Positions 53,730-64,000 of a stretch of DNA of 64,000 nucleotides are shown piece after piece. Position numbers and translations under genes: made by a program. Within the stretch, counting starts at the first letter, position 1; each line of letters begins with the position of its first letter. The stretch is from the NCBI GenBank assembly GCA_017427385.1, contig JAFRSW010000011.1, positions 1 through 64,000 of the forward strand, read 5' to 3'. Source of the stretch: Bacteroidales bacterium. Lineage in GTDB: Bacteria > Bacteroidota > Bacteroidia > Bacteroidales > UBA932. Under the pieces are notes generated by a model. That model made no database searches, was not told where the DNA came from, and saw nothing but the letters and a program-made list of their open reading frames with translations.

Positions 53730-54400
53730 CACTTCTTCTTTTTACTGAGGATCTTGTCCACCATTCCATAGGCAAGGGCCTCCTCTGCATTCATCCAATA
53801 GTCTCTGTCAGCATCGGCGAATACCTTCTTGAAGGGCTGGCCGGAGTGCTCGGCGATAATCTTACAGAGCTCATCCCGCATCTTCTCTATCTCCTTGGCG
53901 GCTATGAGAATATCAGACGCCTGCCCCTGGGCACCGCCGAGAGGCTGATGGATCAGCACACGGCTGTGCTGAAGGGCGGAACGCTTGCCCTTGGTGCCTG
54001 CGCATAGCAGCACGCTGCCCATGGAAGCTGCCATACCGGTGCAAACGGTAGCGATGTCAGGCTCCACTATCTGCATGGTATCGTAGATGCCAAGGCCTGC
54101 GGAAACGCTTCCGCCGGGGGTATTCAGATAGAGGGTGATGTCCGCGCTGCTTTCGGTGCCGGATGCCAGATAAAGCAACTGGGCCTGCACTATATTTGCC
54201 ACGTCATCGTCGATGGGCACGCCCAGGAAGATGATGCGGTCCATCATCAGGCGGCTGAACACATCCATCGATGCAACGTTGAGCCTGCGCTCTTCGATTA
54301 TGGTCGGATTGATGTAGGTATCCATCGCCGAGCCATAGCGGTGCAGGGTCATCGCCCCCACGCCAAGCTCGGATTTGGCGAATTTCTCGAAATCGGACAT
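53729..54400 (-). CDS. clpP: ATP-dependent Clp protease proteolytic subunit
   Basis: A 223 aa serine protease. Catalytic Ser lies in [11 protein letters not shown] (near 119) and His in [16 protein letters not shown] (near 150); the N-terminal region [19 protein letters not shown] and [17 protein letters not shown] are family blocks. Fourteen subunits form the protease chamber that ClpX feeds. It ends in KKKK. It starts 2 bases after tig and overlaps clpX, the classic tig-clpP-clpX order. Confidence 0.96.
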   Translation of the reverse strand: MSDFEKFAKSELGVGAMTLHRYGSAMDTYINPTIIEERRLNVASMDVFSRLMMDRIIFLGVPIDDDVANIVQAQLLYLASGTESSADITLYLNTPGGSVSAGLGIYDTMQIVEPDIATVCTGMAASMGSVLLCAGTKGKRSALQHSRVLIHQPLGGAQGQASDILIAAKEIEKMRDELCKIIAEHSGQPFKKVFADADRDYWMNAEEALAYGMVDKILSKKKK

Positions 54401-54402
54401 GA

Positions 54403-55395
54403 TTATTTCAGTTCACGGAATTTCTCCGAAGTGATCTTCTTTGCCTTTACGGTAACCTCTTCCTTGAGCTTGCCGAAGACCTTGTTGTCTTCTACCTGCT
54501 CCACGAGGCGGTCGATCTGCTTGCGGTCGCTCATCATGTTCTGCACGGCCTCCTTCACAATCTCCTCAGGGACATTGGGCATGCCGTACATAGCATACTG
54601 GTAGTGAACATATCCCACTGCAGCATCCTGGATGTCCTTCTGCTCGACCTTGAAATCGTACTTGCGCATGAAGGCGCTGCGGATGAGCTGCCAGCGGAAG
54701 TCTGCGAGGAAGCCCTCGAAGTCTTTCTCGATGTCTTCCTTGCTCACCTTGCCGCCGTTGGCCTCGAAGAGCCAGCGCTTCATGAAAGCCTCGGGAAGGT
54801 CGAATTTGATCTTCTCCACGAAGTAGTCGCGGATGTCCTTGGTGAACCTCCATTCTGCCTGCTGGGCATACTCGGAAACCAGACGAGCGTCGAGTTCTGC
54901 GGTGAGATCCTCATCGCTCTTCTCTTCCTTCTTCTCCTCATAGTACTTCTTGAGGTTCTTGAGCATATCTGCCTTTTCCTTTGCGGTAGCGGTGATGGTA
55001 TACTTGTTAATGGCATCTTCCTTCCCTGCGGAAACCTCGAACTCAGGATAGGTGGCGATGTCGAACACGAAGGTGAAATCGTTTCCATCCTTCCACTCTA
55101 CCTCGGGCTGTTTCTCGCTTCCAAGAGGCTCTCCGAGCACATTGAGCTTGTTCTCATCGATAAAATCCTGGAGTCCCTTCGAAATCACTTCGTTGACGGA
55201 CTCAGCAAGGATCTGGTCGCCATAGACGCGGCGCACCAGGCTCTCGGGCACCATTCCCTTGCGGAAGCCCTTGAAGTCTGCGGTTTTGCGGCGCTGGGAG
55301 AGTTTCTTACGTTCGATCTCTGCATAGTCACCCTGTTCGATGTTCAGGGTGAGTTCGATGTTCAAGGCATCGACCTGTTTCTTTTCTAATTTCAT
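54403..55395 (-). CDS. tig: Trigger factor lacking the PPIase domain
   Basis: A 330 aa protein, against roughly 430-450 for most trigger factors. The N-terminal ribosome-binding domain is intact, with DFKGFRKGMVPESLV (the GFRxG tail-loop, near 41-46). It then runs from the first C-terminal arm (FEVSAGKEDAINKYTITATA) straight into the second arm (LTAELDARLVSEYAQQAEWR; FDLPEAFMKRWL). The FKBP-like prolyl isomerase domain of about 100 aa is missing. The frame is intact, so this is a clean domain loss. It should still act as a ribosome-bound chaperone. It overlaps pgpH and lies 2 bases before clpP. Confidence 0.88.
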   Translation of the reverse strand: MKLEKKQVDALNIELTLNIEQGDYAEIERKKLSQRRKTADFKGFRKGMVPESLVRRVYGDQILAESVNEVISKGLQDFIDENKLNVLGEPLGSEKQPEVEWKDGNDFTFVFDIATYPEFEVSAGKEDAINKYTITATAKEKADMLKNLKKYYEEKKEEKSDEDLTAELDARLVSEYAQQAEWRFTKDIRDYFVEKIKFDLPEAFMKRWLFEANGGKVSKEDIEKDFEGFLADFRWQLIRSAFMRKYDFKVEQKDIQDAAVGYVHYQYAMYGMPNVPEEIVKEAVQNMMSDRKQIDRLVEQVEDNKVFGKLKEEVTVKAKKITSEKFRELK

Positions 55396-57416
55396 TTCAG
55401 TAAACCTATTAATTTGTTTTTCTTTTTCGGATATTCGATACGCCCGTGATACATCTGGGCGAGATAATTCTTAAGTGCCGCTTTCACGATCCCGAGGTCC
55501 TTCACACTGATTTCGGCATCCTCGAACTGACCTTCCTCCATCTTGCCGGCAACAATGTTCTCCACGAAGCCGTCAAACGCCTCGGGAGTGTATTCCTTGA
55601 GCGAACGGGACGCGGCCTCGATACTGTCGCACAGCATCAGGATGATCTGCTCCCGTGTGACGGGTTTGATGCCCGGATATGTGAACTCCCCTATTTCAGC
55701 TGGGGAACCTCCGGATTTCAGGAAACGGTCGTAGAAATAACTCACGACCGTGGTTCCGTGATGCGAAAGGATGAAAGCACGGATAACGGAGGGCAGGCGA
55801 TGCTTTTGTGCGAGCTCGTCGCCGTCCGTAATATGTTTGATGATCTCCTGTGCGCTCTGCTGGGGAGCAAGTCCGTCGTGATAACGCTGCATTCCTTCGG
55901 CGAGCAGCATGGATTCATTCTCCACGAAACACATGGGATTCAAGATCTTTCCAATGTCGTGATAGAGGGCACCGGCACGCACCAGTTGCACATTCGCACC
56001 TATGGCACCGGCAACCGCATCCGCCATATTCATGACCTGGAGGGAGTGCTGAAAAGTGCCGGGAGCCTTTTGCTCCAACTCACGCAAAAGCGGAGTGGAA
56101 GTGTCGCACAATTCGCGAAGCCTGTATACCGATACAAGGTTGAAGATCTTCTCGAAAAGGTAGGAAAGAGGATATCCTGCCACGCAGAGGAAGGCCGAGA
56201 AGAAGAGCATCCACGCCATGCGGAGTATATTGCCTCCGGCAAGGTCCGTAAGCCTGAAACCGAGGAACACGGTGAACATCACAGCGAAGGTGATGAATGC
56301 ATTCAGGAACTGCCTCCAGCCGCGGTTGAAGAACTTGAAGGTTATCACGGAAATCACCCCTCCGGCAAGGAAGATGGTGAATACGGCCTTGCCACCGTCT
56401 GCAAACAGGAGCAGCGGAAGCAGCGAGACCGTATAAGCCATCACCACAAGCTTGGTGTCGAAGAATGCCTCGAGAAGCAACGCGCATAGCACAAAGGGGA
56501 TGGCGTACAGGTAGTCGGGATTTGAGCGGGGCATCACTATAGACAGCACCGTGAAGACAGTGACAACAAGTGTCAGATAGAGATACTTTCCGCTGTCGTT
56601 GAAAACCGTAGGATTGACCAGATTGATGGAGAAATAGAGGAACACCACCAGCAGGAGTGCGATCACGGCATTCCCCAGCCAGAAGAGCAAACCTCCGGTC
56701 GAGGACCCCATATTTGCGTTGTACTCCTTCTCATAGGAGTTTATCATCTGGGCTATCTCGGCCGTAACCATCTCTCCCTCTGCAACGATCTGCTGCCCGG
56801 CACTCACATAACCGGATGTCGGAGAGACGGATATGCTGGCATCGGAACTCAACTGTTCGCTGGCCAGACGGTCGTAATTGAGATTGGGAACAACCAATTC
56901 CGGCGCAGACACACTGCGAAGGACAGAATCCACATTCTCTTCCGGCCACTTCATAGCTACAGAAGCAATGAAAGCCTCACGGGCATCCGCAAGACGGGAC
57001 ACTTCGGAAACCGGCCTGGCGGCAGCACGCTTATCTTTCTGAACATATATGACTTCAGACGGGCTGGCGACACCATCGTCCCCCACTATTCCCCTGTCGT
57101 ACAATGCTTTAAGCGAAGACACCATGGTAGGGCGGAGGTATTCGTACTCACCCAGTTCCATGGTCTCGGCAGTGCGTACATTGCGGGTGACGACATCATC
57201 GAGATACTTGTAGTATGGTACGATCTGGCCGGCGGCCTGGCGTCTCTCCTCCATCAGCTCATCTTCCGACTTGAGGATAGGGAAATCGAAGCGGGCGATG
57301 AGTGTTTCGTGCTCCCATGGCGAGCCTTTACGGTAGTCATAGCGCAACTTGGCACTGCGGGGCAGCACCAGAAGGATCACCAGGAACACTATCAGGAGGG
57401 GAAGGAACTTTTTCAT
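55392..57416 (-). CDS. pgpH: 7TM-HD family phosphodiesterase (PgpH-like, probable c-di-AMP hydrolase)
   Basis: About 674 aa from ATG 57416 (MKKFLPLLIVFLVILLVLPR); longer frames would run through the SDR gene. After one membrane helix comes a large extracytoplasmic 7TMR-HDED domain (to about 260). Several membrane helices follow (LLFWLGNAVIALLLVVFLYFS onward), then a cytoplasmic HD domain with LYHDIGKILNP (HD) and FILSHHGTTVVSYFYD. PgpH proteins hydrolyse cyclic di-AMP to pApA. It overlaps both the SDR gene and tig by ATGA. Confidence 0.88.
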   Translation of the reverse strand: MKKFLPLLIVFLVILLVLPRSAKLRYDYRKGSPWEHETLIARFDFPILKSEDELMEERRQAAGQIVPYYKYLDDVVTRNVRTAETMELGEYEYLRPTMVSSLKALYDRGIVGDDGVASPSEVIYVQKDKRAAARPVSEVSRLADAREAFIASVAMKWPEENVDSVLRSVSAPELVVPNLNYDRLASEQLSSDASISVSPTSGYVSAGQQIVAEGEMVTAEIAQMINSYEKEYNANMGSSTGGLLFWLGNAVIALLLVVFLYFSINLVNPTVFNDSGKYLYLTLVVTVFTVLSIVMPRSNPDYLYAIPFVLCALLLEAFFDTKLVVMAYTVSLLPLLLFADGGKAVFTIFLAGGVISVITFKFFNRGWRQFLNAFITFAVMFTVFLGFRLTDLAGGNILRMAWMLFFSAFLCVAGYPLSYLFEKIFNLVSVYRLRELCDTSTPLLRELEQKAPGTFQHSLQVMNMADAVAGAIGANVQLVRAGALYHDIGKILNPMCFVENESMLLAEGMQRYHDGLAPQQSAQEIIKHITDGDELAQKHRLPSVIRAFILSHHGTTVVSYFYDRFLKSGGSPAEIGEFTYPGIKPVTREQIILMLCDSIEAASRSLKEYTPEAFDGFVENIVAGKMEEGQFEDAEISVKDLGIVKAALKNYLAQMYHGRIEYPKKKNKLIGLLK

Positions 57417-58234
57417 TTGAACGGGCTGTTGGCTTCTCTTGCGATATACTTGTATGTCAACTTGTCGGTCAGGCGCGGGAAGAGCCTGTGCGCCCATACG
57501 GTCGCCTTTCCGAGGGTTGTGAGCGTGCAGGTGGATCTGCGCTTGCGGAGGGCCCTGGCGAGATGCTTCGCACACTCTTCGGCACTCATCAGCTTGCCTT
57601 CGTCCAGAGGAGTCTCCCCTTGGGCGGAACCGTCAGCGGTAAGCGCAGCGTTACGCACATTGGAAGAAGTGTATCCGGGTGCGAACACCAGTACCCCGAG
57701 ACCGTCCTTGAGGTGCTCGATGCGCAGGGTGTCCAGGAATCCGCGGATGGCATACTTGGAGGATGAATAGCCTGTGCGGGCGGGAAGGGCGGAATATCCT
57801 GCGATGCTGATAACTCCAACAACCTGTCCCTTACGCTCCAGCAGATACGGCAGGGCGTACTTGGTGCAATTCACCGTACCCCAGAAGTTTACATCCATAA
57901 GAGAATGAATAACCTTAAGGTCCAGATCCTTGAACATGGCGCGCATGGACAGACCGGCGTTGTTCACCAGGATGTCTATGCCCCCGAAACGCTCTACCGT
58001 CGCGTCTATCAGGGCCTTGGCATCCGACTCGTCGGACACGTCGCACTTCACGCAGAGAACGCGCTCGGCGGGAGCGACGGACGGTGCGAGTTCTTCCAAC
58101 TTATCCAGCCGGCGGGCGGCAAGCACAACTTTAGCGCCGAGGCTGCCGAACAAGCGTGCCGAGGCCAGCCCGATTCCCGAGCTGGCTCCGGTGACGACTA
58201 TCACTTTGTCTTTGAAATATACAGATTCCTTCAC
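57413..58234 (-). CDS. Short-chain dehydrogenase, candidate 3-ketosphinganine reductase
   Basis: A 273 aa classical SDR: VIVVTGASSGIGLASARL (TGxxxGIG), DILVNNAGLS, and the active site YSSSKYA (YxxxK, near 157). No earlier ATG exists, so the GTG start at 58234 is used. The GTG and first codons (MKES) lie inside a repeat-like sequence at 58223-58251. The gene follows a serine-palmitoyltransferase-like gene by 32 bases. In Bacteroides the 3-ketosphinganine made by SPT is reduced by an SDR, so the same step is the best guess here. A fatty-acid or other SDR role is possible. Confidence 0.75.
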   Translation of the reverse strand: MKESVYFKDKVIVVTGASSGIGLASARLFGSLGAKVVLAARRLDKLEELAPSVAPAERVLCVKCDVSDESDAKALIDATVERFGGIDILVNNAGLSMRAMFKDLDLKVIHSLMDVNFWGTVNCTKYALPYLLERKGQVVGVISIAGYSALPARTGYSSSKYAIRGFLDTLRIEHLKDGLGVLVFAPGYTSSNVRNAALTADGSAQGETPLDEGKLMSAEECAKHLARALRKRRSTCTLTTLGKATVWAHRLFPRLTDKLTYKYIAREANSPFK

Positions 58235-58251
58235 TTCGTTCGGAATGACAG
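58223..58251. repeat. REP-like dispersed repeat fragment at the SDR start
   Basis: A 29-base segment with ATTCC and GGAAT arms around ttcacttcgttc, followed by GACAG. It matches the style of short dispersed palindromes (GATTCC...GGAATGACA) known from many bacterial genomes. On the minus strand it supplies the GTG start and first codons of the SDR. Only one copy was noticed here. Confidence 0.45.
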
Positions 58252-58266
58252 TTTAACGAATGACGA

Positions 58267-59529
58267 TTATTTAACGGTCATTGCGGCGATGTCGTCGCCG
58301 TCGTAAAGACCGGCGTCGAGCTTCGCCTTGATCTCCTTGAAAGCATTCAGGGTGTACTGCACATCCTCCATGGTATGGGCGGCGGTGCAGACTATGCGGA
58401 AGATTATCATGCCCTTCGGGATGACGGGATAGATGACCATCGAGCAGAAGATCTTGTAGTTCTCGCGCAGGTCCTTGGCCATCTTGGTGGCCTGGGCGAT
58501 GCCGCCCTTGATATGCACGGGAGTCACGCAGGCTTCCGCCTCGCCGATGTCGAATCCTTCCTTCTTGAAACCGTCCTGAATGGCGTGGGTGATGGCCCAG
58601 CACTTCTTGCGGAGCTCGTCTCCCTCGGGAGAATCGATTATCTCCATGCGCTTTAGGTTGCCTATCACGAGAGGCATGGGAAGGCTCTTTGCATACATCT
58701 GGCTGCGCATGTTGGCGCGGAGGTAGTTGATGATGTAGTGGGGGCCGGCGACGAATCCGCCGATGGATGCCATGCTCTTTGCGAACGCGCCGATGTAGAT
58801 ATCGATGTCGTCCATCACGCCGAAGTGCTCGGATGTACCGCGGCCATGCTCTCCGAGGAGGCCGAATCCGTGCGCGTCGTCGATCAGGATGCGGAACTTG
58901 TGCTTCTTCTTGAGGGCTACGATCTCGTCCAGCTTGCCGAGGGCACCGGTCATGCCGTAGACGCCTTCGGTGATGAGCAGCACGCCGCCGCCGTTCTCTT
59001 CAGCCTCTGCGCAGGCGCGGGTAAGCACCTTATCGCAGTCGACCATATTGTTATGACGATATTTATATTTGCTGCCTATGTGAAGGCGGATGCCGTCCAG
59101 CAGGCAGGCATGGCACTCTGCGTCATACACGACCACGTCGTGGCGGGCAAGCAGGGCGTCGATGGTGGAAACTATTCCCTGATAACCGAAATTGAACAGG
59201 AATGCATCTTCCTTCTTCTCGAAATCCGCGAAAACCTTCTCGAGTTTCTCGTGATAACGGGTATGGCCGGACATCATGCGGGCTCCCATGGGATATGCGA
59301 GGCCCCAATCTGCTGCGCCCTGGGCATCAGCTTTGCGCACCTCGGGATGGTTTGCCAGGCCGAGATAGTTGTTCAGGCTCCAGTTGAGCACCGGAATGCC
59401 GTTGAATATCATATGCGGGCCGAGTTCGCCTTCGAGGCGGGGATACATGTAATAGCCGAAGCCCTGTTCAGAGTACTGGCCGATAGGGCCGCCGGAATCG
59501 CGTGCAATGCGATCAAAAATATCTAACAT
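58267..59529 (-). CDS. spt: Alpha-oxoamine synthase, probable serine palmitoyltransferase
   Basis: A 420 aa PLP enzyme. Family blocks are NWSLNNYLGLANHPEV, GARMMSGHTRYHEKLE, LIDDAHGFGLLGEHGRG and the PLP-binding Lys in GAFAKSMASIGGF (near 240). The FAKSMASIGGF pattern resembles serine palmitoyltransferase (FSKSFASLGGF) more than Kbl (LGKSFGGAVGGF at 50455-51645). SPT joins serine and palmitoyl-CoA to 3-ketosphinganine, the first step of sphingolipid synthesis, typical of Bacteroidales. The SDR gene next door supports this. 8-amino-7-oxononanoate synthase is the main alternative. Confidence 0.82.
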   Translation of the reverse strand: MLDIFDRIARDSGGPIGQYSEQGFGYYMYPRLEGELGPHMIFNGIPVLNWSLNNYLGLANHPEVRKADAQGAADWGLAYPMGARMMSGHTRYHEKLEKVFADFEKKEDAFLFNFGYQGIVSTIDALLARHDVVVYDAECHACLLDGIRLHIGSKYKYRHNNMVDCDKVLTRACAEAEENGGGVLLITEGVYGMTGALGKLDEIVALKKKHKFRILIDDAHGFGLLGEHGRGTSEHFGVMDDIDIYIGAFAKSMASIGGFVAGPHYIINYLRANMRSQMYAKSLPMPLVIGNLKRMEIIDSPEGDELRKKCWAITHAIQDGFKKEGFDIGEAEACVTPVHIKGGIAQATKMAKDLRENYKIFCSMVIYPVIPKGMIIFRIVCTAAHTMEDVQYTLNAFKEIKAKLDAGLYDGDDIAAMTVK

Positions 59530-59544
59530 AATGGTTTATTGGTT

Positions 59545-61572
<2,028 letters not shown>

Positions 61573-61587
61573 TTAAATCGTTTTTAA

Positions 61588-63174
61588 TTATCTGATATTC
61601 AGGCTGATACCAGCCGTGCAATATATTCCTTTCTGCACATGCAGCGGAGAAAGGGCTATCTCTCCGTTAAGCAGGTTGCCCACATTGACCCATGCGCCGA
61701 AGCGGTTGTTGAACCTGTATTCTCCGACAAGCCCCAGGTCCACAAACCCGGGAACGGGATATGTGGCGGCTTTCTGCTCGGTGCGGGCATTGCAGGTGAC
61801 CCCTGCGAATATCCTGTAATTCCAGTTGTACACTGCCCGGAAATTGGCGAGCAAGGCTGGAATATCGAGGTAGTTGTCGTTTGCCACGACATTGGTATGT
61901 TTGTAGCGCAGGCCGAGATCTACGGCCAGACGGTTGGATTTCCAGTGAATGTCGGCATCCGCATACCAGGCATTGAAATCGGCATATTTAATACCGCGGT
62001 TAAGCTGCGTCGCAACCATGGCATCGGGAATCAGAGTACGCATGGGAGCATCGGACCATGAGGCCCATCCTCCACGAACGTCGTACTGGAGATACTTCAT
62101 TGCACTGCCTCTGGCGCCGAGTGCAAAATTCAGGCGTTCGAGAGTGGGTTTCAGCACATTGGTGTAACCCGCTCCGAACCAGTGGTCGTCGAGCTTGAGA
62201 TCTGCATAATTCCACGCCAGCTGGCCGCCCTTTACGAAGGCATAGGCCTGGAGTGCGTTGTCCAGAAGGTCGGCGGTAAGCCTCACATCGGGATAAATCC
62301 ACTGTATGTCGCTGGCGGGGCTCAGAACCACACCGGCGGATAGCTTGGCCCAATCCCACTCGAACAGGGCCTTGGGAGCTATCTGTGCAACAAAGACGTT
62401 GTTGAATCCGCCTTTCTCGTAAATGTCTGCCTGCAGGTTGAAATCCACGCGCAGAACAAATGGCAACATCCAGTTGGGGAAGAAACCTCCCTGAGCCTTG
62501 ATGCATGTCTGGGATACCTGAGCATCGAATGCCTGCCCAAGCTCCAGGCCGAAATCATAAACGAGTTTCGCGTCGGCATCCGAGAGTATCCTGCCCTTGA
62601 GGGCGAAGTCGTTGAAAGCGGAATTGCCGGAGAAGTCTCCGGTGAAGATGCCGTTGTAGTCCAGGCCGTATGTAATGGTATAATTACGGGCGAAATAGCG
62701 GCCTTCCACGCCTAGTTTCTCGGCGAAATCGTGGCCGGCATAATCTGCACGGCTGTCCACGGTGCCGTAGTTGCCCATATATCCGTGGAAATCGTTGAAA
62801 ACCGCCACAGTATTGCCGGAAAGGGAACGGACGGGCGTCCACACGAATTGCAGCTCGGGACGCAGGGTATAACCTGCTCCGGCCTTCAGATAGAATTTAG
62901 TGTAATCGGAAGACGGTTTCTGGGGTGTTACGCTTATTTCGTAGGGGACGAATTCATAGGAGCCCTTGTACGGCGTGGTGAACACGTCATAGCTTACCGA
63001 GGTACGGAAACTTGTCAGCGAATCCGGAATCTCGAGCGGGACCGACTGCTTGCCGGCCTTTCCCATATCGGCCTTATAGTCGTTCGTGACCTGTACCTGC
63101 GGATTAAGATTCTGTGAGAAAGCGGGTACTGCGGCGATCAAAGCGGCAGTCAGTATGTATATCGATTTTCTCAT
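61588..63174 (-). CDS. Outer-membrane beta-barrel protein
   Basis: A 528 aa protein with signal peptide MRKSIYILTAALIAAVPAFSQ. A short extracytoplasmic lead (PQVQVTNDYKAD to SYDVF) precedes a long stretch of alternating, aromatic-rich beta strands (FYLKAGAGYTLRPELQFVW; RYFARNYTITYGLDYNGIF; FGAWVNVGNLLNGEIAL). It ends in GIYCTAGISLNIR. It lacks a plug domain, so it is a porin- or TonB-receptor-like barrel rather than a classical receptor. Its start overlaps the stop of the TPR gene. The function is unknown. Confidence 0.78.
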   Translation of the reverse strand: MRKSIYILTAALIAAVPAFSQNLNPQVQVTNDYKADMGKAGKQSVPLEIPDSLTSFRTSVSYDVFTTPYKGSYEFVPYEISVTPQKPSSDYTKFYLKAGAGYTLRPELQFVWTPVRSLSGNTVAVFNDFHGYMGNYGTVDSRADYAGHDFAEKLGVEGRYFARNYTITYGLDYNGIFTGDFSGNSAFNDFALKGRILSDADAKLVYDFGLELGQAFDAQVSQTCIKAQGGFFPNWMLPFVLRVDFNLQADIYEKGGFNNVFVAQIAPKALFEWDWAKLSAGVVLSPASDIQWIYPDVRLTADLLDNALQAYAFVKGGQLAWNYADLKLDDHWFGAGYTNVLKPTLERLNFALGARGSAMKYLQYDVRGGWASWSDAPMRTLIPDAMVATQLNRGIKYADFNAWYADADIHWKSNRLAVDLGLRYKHTNVVANDNYLDIPALLANFRAVYNWNYRIFAGVTCNARTEQKAATYPVPGFVDLGLVGEYRFNNRFGAWVNVGNLLNGEIALSPLHVQKGIYCTAGISLNIR

Positions 63175-64000
63175 AATGCAGCAATTCTCTGGTTAACGGA
63201 TTCCAAAACATCGTCACCTTCGCCATACGCTGTGTAACCGTCGCGTATGCTCTCCCATGTGGCCTTAGCCTGTGCGATCTTGCCCTGCTCACGGAAGCCG
63301 TCGCCAAGCACGATGTAGCATTTGGCGAGCCAGTATGACTGATCTCCGCACTTGGATGCGAAGTCATACACCTTTTCTTCGAGTTTCACGTATTCACCGG
63401 TATCGCAAAGGTCGCGGACAACCATATAGTAGGATTCGGCACCCTCCGGGGTGGAAGGCTGCTCGGCGAGCTTGCGGAAGAAGAGATATGCCTCGTCCCG
63501 GTGGCTGGTGGCCAGCAGGGACTTGGCCTCAACGAACCACGCCTCGCGGGACTCGACCATCGTGGGATTGTTGGAGATGATATCTCGGGCCGCAGCTATG
63601 GCGTCTTCGTAGCAGCGTCCCTGATATGCGGAGCGCATCTTGCCCAGCCTTGCAGCCGCCTTATTCTCTTCCATCTTTGCCATGTCGAGAAGGGCGCAGA
63701 AGCCTTCGTAGGCATCGGACCAGTGCTGCATCTCGAAAGACAGTTTCGCGTAGTTGTACGCAGCGGTCTCGGCGAAGGATCCTTCCTTCAACTCATTGAA
63801 TGCGAGCTTATAGGCGGAGCATGCCTTTTCTTTATCGGAAAGGGCGCGGTAGGAATCGGCAAGATAGAACCATGCGTCTCCCCTCTTTTCTCCGTTGGGA
63901 TAGTCCTGAAGATACTTCTGGAAGGAAACCACAGCACGGTCGAAGCCGCCGGAGAGGTAGATCTGCTCGGCGGTATTGAAGTAGATAGTCTCGCGCTCCT
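63171..64000 (-). CDS. TPR-repeat protein, C-terminal part
   Basis: The frame stays open through 64000, so the start lies outside the window. The visible 275 or so codons carry several TPR-like units: ETIYFNTAEQIYLSGGFDRA, GDAWFYLADSYRALSDKEKA, AAYNYAKLSFEMQHWSDAYEG, QSYWLAKCYIVLGDGFREQGK. No signal can be judged because the N-terminus is missing. It is translationally coupled to the outer-membrane barrel gene, so it may be a periplasmic or outer-membrane-associated scaffold for it. Exact function unknown. Confidence 0.85.
   Translation of the reverse strand, partial: ERETIYFNTAEQIYLSGGFDRAVVSFQKYLQDYPNGEKRGDAWFYLADSYRALSDKEKACSAYKLAFNELKEGSFAETAAYNYAKLSFEMQHWSDAYEGFCALLDMAKMEENKAAARLGKMRSAYQGRCYEDAIAAARDIISNNPTMVESREAWFVEAKSLLATSHRDEAYLFFRKLAEQPSTPEGAESYYMVVRDLCDTGEYVKLEEKVYDFASKCGDQSYWLAKCYIVLGDGFREQGKIAQAKATWESIRDGYTAYGEGDDVLESVNQRIAAL

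Noticed and set aside
53729..54400. A zinc-binding domain of clpX hidden upstream
   Set aside because: The region upstream of the clpX ATG is clpP coding sequence with intact catalytic residues; no Cys-rich frame is available.
54403..55395. Trigger factor as a frameshifted or split gene
   Set aside because: The ribosome-binding N-terminus and both arms are in one uninterrupted frame and the gene overlaps its neighbours neatly, so an in-frame domain loss fits better.

Overview
The window is a 64 kb piece of a Bacteroidota chromosome, most likely order Bacteroidales and probably gut- or rumen-associated. The evidence is a SusC/SusD pair, lipoproteins with fimbrillin-like N-terminal domains, a DUF6377-type regulator, GH97, GSCFA and DUF4301 proteins, Bacteroidota -7 boxes (TAnnTTTG) in front of many genes, and a Na+-pumping methylmalonyl-CoA decarboxylase of the succinate-propionate pathway. 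No rRNA, tRNA, CRISPR array or insertion sequence was seen. No stretch longer than 300 bases lacks a gene.

Left third (1-24,800, minus strand, visibly richer in A+T): an accessory glycan/phosphate-use locus. Read in transcription order it begins with a lipoprotein of the endonuclease/exonuclease/phosphatase (EEP) fold. A fimbrillin-headed beta-helix lipoprotein, SusC, SusD, a 47-50 aa peptide, a fimbrillin-headed EEP lipoprotein and a 1,429 aa fimbrillin-headed GLUG-repeat lipoprotein follow. A small PIN toxin-antitoxin pair with its own promoter and terminator comes next. Then come GH2, GH28, a histidine phosphatase, a 44 aa peptide, a second beta-helix lipoprotein and a GH3 enzyme cut by the left edge. 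A DUF6377-type membrane regulator (24,938-26,518) lies just upstream and is the obvious candidate regulator. The locus combines sugar hydrolases with three predicted phosphoesterases.

Middle (26,500-46,800): housekeeping genes. These are dsbD, rny, a probable 6S RNA, zapA and a coiled-coil partner; a CNNM-type transporter; an AraC-type regulator; ffh; a 5'-nucleotidase coupled to GH97; a GSCFA protein; and an ABC transporter whose YtrA-like GntR gene has a probable operator at the operon start. A recF-DUF721-pdxB-DUF4301 run is followed by TPR-yebC-symporter genes.

Right third (46,800-64,000): the mmd operon; divergent kbl and tdh for threonine to glycine; and a long, tightly packed minus-strand operon TPR-OMP-gyrB-spt-SDR-pgpH-tig-clpP-clpX. 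In that operon trigger factor lacks its PPIase domain and ClpX lacks its zinc-binding domain. spt beside the SDR gene suggests sphingolipid synthesis. clpX and tdh converge on one palindrome that gives both proteins the same last four residues and is also the terminator.

All functional calls come from reading translated sequence and motifs. No database search was run.
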